DNA from: Betaproteobacteria bacterium
GTDB taxonomy: Bacteria; Pseudomonadota; Gammaproteobacteria; Burkholderiales; Sulfuricellaceae
Length of the DNA: 64,000 nt
Direction: 5' to 3'
Assembly: GCA_021373185.1 (NCBI GenBank)
Contig: JAJFTF010000006.1
Coordinates: forward strand, 1-64,000
Shown here: positions 45,644 to 52,559 of the stretch, piece after piece
Numbering within the stretch: the stretch's first letter is position 1
Layout of the letters: each line of letters opens with the position of its first letter
The notes under the pieces: model-generated
Told to the model about the DNA's origin: nothing
Seen by the model: only the letters and a program-made list of their open reading frames with translations
Databases searched by the model: none
Made by a program: the position numbers and the translations under genes

Positions 45644-47416
45644 ATGACCCAGACCATCGTCGTCGACCCCATCACCCGCATCGAAGGCCACTTGCGCATC
45701 GAGGCGGAGACCGATGCCGACAACCGCATCACGCGCGCTTCCAGCGCCGGCACCATGGTGCGCGGCATCGAGATCATCCTGCGCGGGCGCGACCCGCGCG
45801 ATGCATGGGCTTTTGCACAGCGCATCTGCGGCGTGTGTACGCTGGTACACGGCATTGCCTCGGTGCGCGCAGTGGAAGATGCGCTGAAAGTCGAAATCCC
45901 CGCCAATGCGCAATTGATCCGCAACCTGATGATCGGCGCACAATATGTGCACGATCATGTAATGCACTTCTATCACCTGCACGCACTGGACTGGGTCGAT
46001 GTGGTGTCGGCGCTGAAGGCCGACCCCAAGGCCACTTCGCAGCTCGCGCAGACCGTGAGTCCGTCCTACCCGCGTTCCTCGCCCGGCTATTTCGCCGATG
46101 TGCAGAAAAAGGTGAAAACCTTTGTCGAGGGCGGCCAGCTTGGCATCTTCGCCAACGGCTACTGGGGCCACCCCGCCTACAAGCTGCCGCCGGAAGCCAA
46201 CCTGATGGCGCTCGCCCACTATCTGGATGCGCTCGCATGGCAGCGCGATGTCGCCAAGCTGCACACCATCTTCGGCGGCAAGAATCCGCACCCCAATTTT
46301 CTGGTCGGCGGCGTCCCATGCGCCATCAGCATCCATCCCGAACATAAAGGCCGCGGCAAAGGGCCGCACTACCGGGGCGGCGAAAGCGCCACTTCGCTCA
46401 ATATGGTGGGGCTGCAAAACGTCAAGAGCATCATCGAGCAGATGCGCACTTTCGTCGATCAGGTCTATGTGCCGGACACGCTGGCCATCGCCGGTTTCTA
46501 CAAGGAGTGGGGCGCGCAGGGCGAGGGCATCGGCAACTTCATGACCTATGGCGACTTCCCCGAAAAAGGCATCAGCGACCCTTCCAGCTATCTGATTCCC
46601 TCCGGCGTGATCCTCAATCGCGATCTATCCGTCATCCATCCGGTGGATTTGAATGCCGCCGACCAGATTCAGGAATATGTCTCGCACTCCTGGTACAAAT
46701 ACAGCGTCGGCAAGGATAAGGGCTTGCATCCTTATCAGGGCGAAACCGAGTTCGATTACACCGGCCCCAAACCCCCTTACGAGCATCTGGATACCGCCAA
46801 GGATTATTCATGGATGAAATCGCCGCGCTGGAAAGGCAAGGCGATGGAGGTGGGGCCCCTGGCGCGCGTGCTGATGCTGCATGCAAAAGGCCATCCGCAG
46901 ACCAAAGAACTGGTCGGCATGACCCTCAAGAAACTGGATCTTCCGGTGACGGCATTGTTTTCGACACTGGGACGCACCGCCGCGCGTACGCTGGAAACCA
47001 AGATCATCGCGGATGCCATGCAAGGCTGGTACGACCAGCTCATCGCCAACATCAAGAGCGGCGACGTAAAGACGTTCAACGAAAACAAATGGGATCCCTC
47101 TACCTGGCCCGCGACCGCCAAGGGCGCGGGCTTCATGGAAGCGCCGCGTGGCGCGCTGGCCCACTGGATCGTCATCAAGGACGGCAAGATCGACAACTAT
47201 CAGGCGGTGGTGCCTTCCACCTGGAATGCCGGGCCACGCGATGCGCAGGGGCAGGACGGCCCTTATGAGGCCGCATTGAAAGGCCATCAACTGCACGACC
47301 CCAAGCAGCCGATCGAAATCCTGCGCACCATCCACAGCTTCGATCCCTGCATTGCCTGCGCGGTGCATGTCACCGACCCCGATGGCAAAGAACTGGTCGA
47401 AGTCAAAATCATATGA
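45644..47416 (+). CDS. hynL: [NiFe] hydrogenase large subunit
   Basis: A 590-residue Ni-Fe catalytic subunit. The N-terminal site VDPITRIEGHLRIEAE leads to the CxxC motif AQRICGVCTLVHGIASVRAV; the C-terminal CxxC is DPCIACAVH, after which the 15-residue tail VTDPDGKELVEVKII is expected to be removed by the protease encoded at 41701-42180. Both cysteine pairs are intact, so the site is complete. The order small subunit-isp1-isp2-large subunit and the sequences suggest a group 1e (Isp-type) enzyme; sub-typing from sequence alone by eye is provisional. No hyp genes are in the window. Confidence 0.94.
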   Translation: MTQTIVVDPITRIEGHLRIEAETDADNRITRASSAGTMVRGIEIILRGRDPRDAWAFAQRICGVCTLVHGIASVRAVEDALKVEIPANAQLIRNLMIGAQYVHDHVMHFYHLHALDWVDVVSALKADPKATSQLAQTVSPSYPRSSPGYFADVQKKVKTFVEGGQLGIFANGYWGHPAYKLPPEANLMALAHYLDALAWQRDVAKLHTIFGGKNPHPNFLVGGVPCAISIHPEHKGRGKGPHYRGGESATSLNMVGLQNVKSIIEQMRTFVDQVYVPDTLAIAGFYKEWGAQGEGIGNFMTYGDFPEKGISDPSSYLIPSGVILNRDLSVIHPVDLNAADQIQEYVSHSWYKYSVGKDKGLHPYQGETEFDYTGPKPPYEHLDTAKDYSWMKSPRWKGKAMEVGPLARVLMLHAKGHPQTKELVGMTLKKLDLPVTALFSTLGRTAARTLETKIIADAMQGWYDQLIANIKSGDVKTFNENKWDPSTWPATAKGAGFMEAPRGALAHWIVIKDGKIDNYQAVVPSTWNAGPRDAQGQDGPYEAALKGHQLHDPKQPIEILRTIHSFDPCIACAVHVTDPDGKELVEVKII

Positions 47417-47762
47417 GCGCCAAGGGATAAAGGACGCACGCGAATAGCCGACACACCTCCCGTTTATTCCTGCCTTCCGACAGGCCTTAAGCTTCGGCTT
47501 TGCGCCAATGGCTTGTATATTAAAGAAAATAAAATCCATTTAAAGCCTGCCACGCCAAAAATCCGACCGCCCTTCTAATACCATAGTATTTTTATCAACT
47601 ACTGCTATACTGAGATTCGACGAAACGGAATTATTGATTGAACTGCGACAAGCTCAGTCAATCCGCCATTTCCTTGTGGAGCGGATAGCGTCATTCCGCC
47701 GTTTGTCATTCATCTGTTAATCGGCTCGCCCCTGGATCGGGGTAGCCAGTCAGGAGGATCAA
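47417..47762 (+). other. Gene-less 346-base region after the hydrogenase operon
   Basis: No open frame with a ribosome site is visible. It holds a hairpin-forming repeat, ATTGATTGA (47633-47641) with TCAGTCAAT (47654-47662), whose GCGACAAGCTCAGTCA core resembles a dispersed proteobacterial palindrome. An extended-10-like TGCTATACT occurs at about 47604-47612 but no clear -35 box. The AGGAGGATC ribosome site just before 47763 belongs to the next gene. Confidence 0.4.
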
Positions 47763-48179
47763 ATGAAAGAAGCTCACATCAATTATGCAGGCATCGACCT
47801 GAATTACCGGAAAGCCAGCGTGCTGGCGGCATCGCTGGCTGACAGCGATGAAAATCTCATAGAACCTGTCATGGTGGCTTGGCATGACAAGAAAGCCGCC
47901 CGGATGTCTCCCGTGATCGAAGGTTGTGATATCAACACAAGCTGGCACGATTACGGCAAGAGCCACGGCGGCAAGCTGGAAGTGGATATCAACGGCGAAT
48001 ACGATTTTATCTTCGGCGATTCCAGCGCCTTCGAACCCTATGGACCCAGTCCGTATATCAATTTGCGGGACAAAAGCGGCAACGAGTACCTCTGCCAGAT
48101 CAATGCCCTGCGCGACCCGCACAGCCCGAGCGAGGAAGCTTGTGTACCTTTGGACGACATGAGCAGCAAGCAGACTTGA
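47763..48179 (+). CDS. Small protein, possibly AF1514/DUF5619-like, unknown
   Basis: A 138-residue cytoplasmic protein beginning at the ATG at 47763 with a good ribosome site (AGGAGGATCAA). Body pattern: INYAGIDLNYRKASVLAASL, EPVMVAWHDKKAARMSPVIE, GCDINTSWHDYGKSHGGKLE and VDINGEYDFIFGD. These resemble my memory of the AF1514 (DUF5619) family, but I cannot confirm this. No signal peptide, metal motif or known catalytic residue. It is the first of three small genes running in the same direction between the hydrogenase and ammonium-transporter regions. Confidence 0.55.
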   Translation: MKEAHINYAGIDLNYRKASVLAASLADSDENLIEPVMVAWHDKKAARMSPVIEGCDINTSWHDYGKSHGGKLEVDINGEYDFIFGDSSAFEPYGPSPYINLRDKSGNEYLCQINALRDPHSPSEEACVPLDDMSSKQT

Positions 48180-48235
48180 TCGGTTCGGGCATCCTCTTAA
48201 CAGGCGCCCGATTTTAACCAATGGAGGTTCATACC

Positions 48236-48610
48236 ATGTCCGGAAATAATTCATTAGTGGCGACCTATGCCAACCATCATCTGGCTGAAACCACCATCAA
48301 GGAACTCCACCGTGCCGGCTTCAACATGAACAAGCTGTCCATCCTTGGCAAAAACCTGCAAAGCGCGAAAGAAATGGAAGGCGCTACCGTGCTGGACAAC
48401 CTTGGAGCGCTGGATGCCACACAATATGCCTGTATTCCAAGAGAACGGATTCACGATTACGAAGCTGAATTGGGTGTCAATCGAATGCTCCTGGTCACGC
48501 ATGGCACGCCCGATGAAATTGACCTTGCCAAGCACATCATTGATTCAACCCACCCGGAAAGCTGGAATGGGAAAGTGGGGTGCGCGGTCTATTATGGGTG
48601 TGTCGATTAG
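48236..48610 (+). CDS. Short general-stress protein 17M-like protein
   Basis: A 124-residue protein starting at the ATG at 48236 (AATGGAGG ribosome site). The N-terminal half matches the 17M-like domain: NSLVATYANHHLAETTIKEL, RAGFNMNKLSILGKNL. Usual homologues are about 170-180 residues, with a glycine-rich membrane-crossing region after this domain and a C-terminal second part. Here the Gly-rich stretch is missing: after TVLDNLGALDATQY the chain goes directly to IPRERIHDYEAELGVNRMLL, VTHGTPDEIDLAKHIIDS. So this looks like a soluble, shortened variant. Stress role inferred only from the family. Confidence 0.7.
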   Translation: MSGNNSLVATYANHHLAETTIKELHRAGFNMNKLSILGKNLQSAKEMEGATVLDNLGALDATQYACIPRERIHDYEAELGVNRMLLVTHGTPDEIDLAKHIIDSTHPESWNGKVGCAVYYGCVD

Positions 48611-48671
48611 CACCTAAGCCAGGCGATCCACTCGATATTTTCCCGGCAGACAATAACCACAGGAGATGATT

Positions 48672-49109
48672 ATGAAGCGCTTATACCTGGCCGCTTTCAG
48701 CTTGTCGCTCACCCTTGTCCAACCCGTATTTGCCGGCCCGCTTGACGATGCAAAGGCGCAGGCGCATCTCAATGCGGTCGCCGCCGGAAACCTCGATGCA
48801 TTGATGGCGGACTATCCCGATGATGCTTACATGGATTGGGTCGGCGGGCCGCTTGACGGTCGCTACCGCGACAAAGCCGCAATTCGCGAAATGTGGCAGA
48901 AATTTATCGCTGCCAACAATGGACAACCGCGCCCGGCCAAATTCGGCAAACTCGAGTCATATATCAACCCGAAGGGCGTCTCCATCGAAGCCAGCGCAGA
49001 ATATGGCGATGCCAAGCCGGTCAAGGTCAGGCACGTCATGGTCTATCGCGAAGGCAGCCTGACCACCGAAATCTGGCAAATTGCGCCCGCGCTTCAGGTA
49101 ACACCATGA
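48672..49109 (+). CDS. Exported SnoaL/NTF2-like protein
   Basis: A 145-residue protein with a signal peptide (MKRLYLAAFSLSLTLVQPVF, cut after about residue 21) and an NTF2-like cone-fold domain: AQAHLNAVAAGNLDALMADY, AYMDWVGGPLDGRYRDKAAI, EMWQKFIAANNG, then VKVRHVMVYREGSLTTEIWQ. The second ATG (48672) is preferred because the AGGAG site abuts the first (48666) with no spacing. Family members include isomerases, polyketide cyclases and binding proteins; no catalytic pair can be named here, and the role is unknown. Confidence 0.72.
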   Translation: MKRLYLAAFSLSLTLVQPVFAGPLDDAKAQAHLNAVAAGNLDALMADYPDDAYMDWVGGPLDGRYRDKAAIREMWQKFIAANNGQPRPAKFGKLESYINPKGVSIEASAEYGDAKPVKVRHVMVYREGSLTTEIWQIAPALQVTP

Positions 49110-49294
49110 AGTAACTTCATCAGCTCCGGGGGAGATTTGCCATCTGCGCGATGGCCAGGTCAGGGCCGCAATGAGGTGCAACGTAGAGGCAAGATTGAAG
49201 CGGCACACAAGCTGTCAAGCATGGGCCTGAACAGCCGCGTGGCGCTATTGCTTATTAATTCTACCCTCGATTACTGCTCGGAATAGACTGAATT

Positions 49295-50491
49295 CTAACC
49301 CTCGCTATCGGGAGTCGCATAAATCTTGTGGATGCTGATGTCGGCGCCGTTGTACTCTTCTTCCTGGTCGAGACGAATCTCCATGAACGTCTTGAGCAAT
49401 CCGTAAACCACAAAACCGCCGGCTAGTGCGATGCCGATGCCCATCAGAGTGCCGATCAACTGCGCGGCAAAGCTCACATTGCCGACGCCGCCCAGCGCCT
49501 TGAGGCCGAAGATGCCGGCGGCAATCCCGCCCCACGCGCCGCACAGGCCGTGCAGCGGCCAGACACCGAGCACATCGTCGATTTTCCATTTGTTCTGGGT
49601 CAGAGTAAACATCCACACGAACAGCGCTCCGGCCACGCCGCCGGTAATCAGCGCACCCATCGGGTGCATCAGGTCGGAGCCGGCGCAAACCGCTACCAAA
49701 CCGGCAAGCGGGCCGTTATGCACGAAGCCGGGGTCGTTCCTGCCTACCACCAGCGCCGCGAGGATGCCGCCGACCATCGCCATCAGCGAATTGACCGCCA
49801 CCAAGCCGCTCACGGCGTCGATGGTCTGCGCCGACATGACGTTGAAGCCGAACCAGCCCACCGTCAGAATCCACGCGCCCAGCGCAAGGAATGGGATGCT
49901 TGATGGGGGATGCGCGGCGACCATGCCGTCCTTGGTGTAGCGCCCGTGCCGCGCGCCGAGCAGCAGCACCGCCGGCAAGGCAATCCAGCCGCCCATGGCA
50001 TGCACCACCACGGAGCCGGCGAAGTCATGGAATTCCGCGCCAAAAGTCACTTTCAGCCATTCCTGCACGCCGTAATGGTGATTCCAGACAATGCCTTCAA
50101 AGAAGGGGTAAACGAAACCGACCAGGAGGAAAGTGGCCGCCAACTGTGGATTGAAGCGCGCGCGTTCGGCAATGCCACCCGAGATAATCGCCGGGATTGC
50201 TGCAGCAAACGTCAGCAGAAAGAAGAACTTGACCAGTTCGTAACCATTTTTCTGCACCAGTACTTCGGCGCCGGAGAAGAAATTCACCCCATAGGCGACG
50301 CTGTAACCGATAAAGAAATAGGCGATGGTGGAGATGGCGAAATCCGTCATGATCTTCACCAGCGCATTGACCTGATTTTTTTTGCGCACCGTGCCCAGCT
50401 CAAGGAAGGCGAAGCCTGCATGCATCGCCAGCACCATAATAGCGCCAAGAAGAATGAACAGTACATCGCTACCGGTCTTGAGATTTTCCAT
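49295..50491 (-). CDS. amt: Ammonium transporter (Amt)
   Basis: An ammonium channel of 398 residues from the ATG at 50491 (the frame opens 32 codons earlier without family similarity). Eleven membrane helices, no cleaved signal peptide. The twin-His pore ligands are present in FAGSVVVHAMGGWIALPA and VLGVWPLHGLCGAWGG, together with Trp/Phe pore segments (FFEGIVWNHHYG). The C-terminus (EEYNGADISIHKIYA) is the PII-binding type of tail. Unusually for an Amt gene, no glnK gene is adjacent, so control would depend on the GlnB encoded 44 kb away. It ends the region next to the qmo-hdr operon, which it follows in the same direction. Confidence 0.94.
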   Translation of the reverse strand: MENLKTGSDVLFILLGAIMVLAMHAGFAFLELGTVRKKNQVNALVKIMTDFAISTIAYFFIGYSVAYGVNFFSGAEVLVQKNGYELVKFFFLLTFAAAIPAIISGGIAERARFNPQLAATFLLVGFVYPFFEGIVWNHHYGVQEWLKVTFGAEFHDFAGSVVVHAMGGWIALPAVLLLGARHGRYTKDGMVAAHPPSSIPFLALGAWILTVGWFGFNVMSAQTIDAVSGLVAVNSLMAMVGGILAALVVGRNDPGFVHNGPLAGLVAVCAGSDLMHPMGALITGGVAGALFVWMFTLTQNKWKIDDVLGVWPLHGLCGAWGGIAAGIFGLKALGGVGNVSFAAQLIGTLMGIGIALAGGFVVYGLLKTFMEIRLDQEEEYNGADISIHKIYATPDSEG

Positions 50492-50648
50492 TACCACTCC
50501 AGAAATAAAGGTTTCACCTCTGATAGCAATAATTGGGCCAGAATAAAACGCACTGTTATTGAAAGGAATATCCCAAAATTGGTGCACTCATGGCGCACCA
50601 ATTGAGTGCCCGCAGGCAATCCACGCCCCTTAACGGTGCCGACGGAAG

Positions 50649-50960
50649 TTATTCGATATCCAGCCCAAAGCGATGGGTATGGTTGATCACGTTAAGCAAT
50701 TGCTTGAAGGGAATATTTGGGCCAAATCTTTTGACAATCTCCATGAACGGCAGATCGGGGCCATTCGGATCGAACTGGTAGGTACCGCTGGTCATGGTTT
50801 CGTACATGCCACGCAGTTCCTTGTCCATCGCATCTACCCAAGGCAGGATCATGCCATTGCGATCGGGGTCGTCTTCGATGACCGCACGCAGTTCGTCCAC
50901 TTCATAGACAGCCTGGTGAACCAGATCGATATATTCATCTACAGTTTTAGGGTTTTTCAT
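50649..50960 (-). CDS. Unknown acidic protein encoded after hdrB (orf103)
   Basis: A 103-residue, Cys-free, acidic protein. The start at 50960 has AAGGAG with 5-base spacing. The sequence is rich in aromatic, acidic and proline residues (KTVDEYIDLVHQAVYEVDEL, DPDRNGMILPWVDAMDKELR, MSGTYQFDPNGPDLPFMEIV-like segment reads MTSGTYQFDPNGPDLPFMEI, FKQLLNVINHTHRFGLDIE) and has two or three likely helices, with no membrane segment or cofactor site. It is the last gene of the qmoA-qmoB-hdrC-hdrB series, 81 bases after hdrB, and therefore may act with that electron-transfer complex. I do not recognise a family; the role is open. Confidence 0.65.
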   Translation of the reverse strand: MKNPKTVDEYIDLVHQAVYEVDELRAVIEDDPDRNGMILPWVDAMDKELRGMYETMTSGTYQFDPNGPDLPFMEIVKRFGPNIPFKQLLNVINHTHRFGLDIE

Positions 50961-51041
50961 GCTCACTCCTTGTGCTTCTGCAAAACAACTGGGGGCGACC
51001 CGCAGGACGCCCCCAAAATGACTACCGTAAAGATTTAGTCT

Positions 51042-51938
51042 TTACTTCTTGGCGATATCCTCGAGCCTGGTGGCGCGGATCAACTGGCCATCCAGCGCTG
51101 CTTCAGCCGCTGTGCCGCCATAGGCGACGGTGATTAACTGCGAATAGTAAGTCACCGGGATATTGAACTTGGTGCCGAAACGCTTGTTCACTTCGCCCTG
51201 ATAGATTTCGACGTTAGCCTGGCACAGCGGGCAAGGCGTGACGATCATCTCGGCGCCGTGATCATAGGCTGACTCGATGATATCCTTGATCTGCTTCTGG
51301 CTTTTTTCCGGCTCGGAGAAAGCCAGCGCGCCGCCGCAGCAGGTCACTTTCTGGTCGTAGGGCACGGCTTCGCCGCCCATCGCTTCGACCAGATTGTCGA
51401 GATACTTCGGGTTCTCGAACGACTCTCCGGCAAGACCGAAAGGACGGTTGGTCTGGCAGCCGACATAACCGGCGAACTTGATGCCCTGCAACGGCTTTTT
51501 CACACCGCGCTTCAGTTCATCGAAGCCGAAATCTTCAACCAGCACTTCCGCCATGTGGCGCGCCGCCTGATTGCCTTTGTAGCTCAAGCCGGCTTCTGCC
51601 AATGCGGTATTGGCTTCACTCAGGGTCTGCGAACTGTGCGCAATGCGCTCCTTGGCCTCGCGGGTGGAGAGCCAGCAGGCGGCGCAAGTCGCGACCAGAT
51701 CCATGCCCGGATTGTGCTGTTCCGACAGTGCCATGTTGCGGGCGGACAGCGCGATGCGCGGCAGTTCGCCACCTTCGGCATAACCGATGGATGCGCCGCA
51801 GCAATTCCAGTCCGGAATTTCCTTCAGCTCGATATCGAGGTATTTGCACATCGAATTGGTCGACTTCAGGTAGTTGTCCGAGGACGCCTTGGTCTGTGAC
51901 GAGCAGCCTGGGTAAAACGAATAGGTCTTCTTTGCCAT
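51042..51938 (-). CDS. hdrB: HdrB-like heterodisulfide reductase subunit (CCG domain protein)
   Basis: A 298-residue protein with two CCG domains, the fold that in methanogen HdrB holds a non-cubane [4Fe-4S] pair. First: SFYPGCSSQTKASSD, WNCCGASIGYAEGGE and ATCAACWLST; second: GYVGCQTNRPFG, CCGGALAFSEPEKS and VTPCPLCQANVEIY. All Cys positions of both domains appear present. I use the second of two adjacent ATGs (51938) on ribosome-site spacing (AAGGAGTCA); 51941 is possible. It follows hdrC by 10 bases. The electron acceptor or disulfide substrate is unknown. Confidence 0.92.
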   Translation of the reverse strand: MAKKTYSFYPGCSSQTKASSDNYLKSTNSMCKYLDIELKEIPDWNCCGASIGYAEGGELPRIALSARNMALSEQHNPGMDLVATCAACWLSTREAKERIAHSSQTLSEANTALAEAGLSYKGNQAARHMAEVLVEDFGFDELKRGVKKPLQGIKFAGYVGCQTNRPFGLAGESFENPKYLDNLVEAMGGEAVPYDQKVTCCGGALAFSEPEKSQKQIKDIIESAYDHGAEMIVTPCPLCQANVEIYQGEVNKRFGTKFNIPVTYYSQLITVAYGGTAAEAALDGQLIRATRLEDIAKK

Positions 51939-51948
51939 CATTGACTCC

Positions 51949-52548
51949 TTAGGCGAAATTCTTGCGGCGGTCTTCGATCTCGCGCGCTTTTTTCAGCATG
52001 GCATGGAAACCGCTCTTGTCCTTGATGCCATGCCCACCAAACAGCTCCATCGGGTTCAGGCGCTTGGCCTTGACCATGCCCAGACCAACGCTTTGCATCG
52101 CCATGGCGTTCTTGATGCCTTGACCGAAACCGTCCTTGAAATACATTCCCAGGGAAAGTTTCAACTCGTTGACACGACCGGTCTGCGCCAGGTTGTTCCA
52201 GAACATCGAAGCGAACTTCTGCGTGGTCTGGTTCTTCGGCGACAAGCCCAGGCGATAAGCCAGGTTTGCCAGGCCATGCATGATGTGGGTGATCGGCAGC
52301 TTGCGCGGGCAGCGCACCACGCAGTTGTAGCAGGAAGTGCACATCCACATCGAGTCGGAAGTCAGCACTTCCTCGCGCTTGCCGGCACGGATCATCATGA
52401 AGAGTTCCTGTGGCGGATGCGCCCAGTGCGCGCCGAGCGGGCATGAACCGGCACAAACGCCGCACTGCATGCACATCTTGACCCAATGGCCTTCCTCGAC
52501 TCTTTCCTCGACTTCCTTGAGGAAATTATTACGGTAGTTTTCGCTCAT
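51949..52548 (-). CDS. hdrC: HdrC-like Fe-S subunit (QmoC-like N-terminal part)
   Basis: A 199-residue soluble protein with two [4Fe-4S] ferredoxin motifs: KMCMQCGVCAGSCPLGAHWA and MCTSCYNCVVRCPRKLPITH. The rest is helical. HdrC and the N-terminal half of QmoC share this part; the membrane cytochrome b half that defines QmoC is absent here. The start has GGAGACGGC upstream. It follows qmoB by 11 bases and precedes hdrB by 10 bases, so the HdrCB pair replaces QmoC in this operon, as is known for Gram-positive sulfate reducers and some sulfur oxidisers. Confidence 0.9.
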   Translation of the reverse strand: MSENYRNNFLKEVEERVEEGHWVKMCMQCGVCAGSCPLGAHWAHPPQELFMMIRAGKREEVLTSDSMWMCTSCYNCVVRCPRKLPITHIMHGLANLAYRLGLSPKNQTTQKFASMFWNNLAQTGRVNELKLSLGMYFKDGFGQGIKNAMAMQSVGLGMVKAKRLNPMELFGGHGIKDKSGFHAMLKKAREIEDRRKNFA

Positions 52549-52559
52549 AATGCCGTCTC

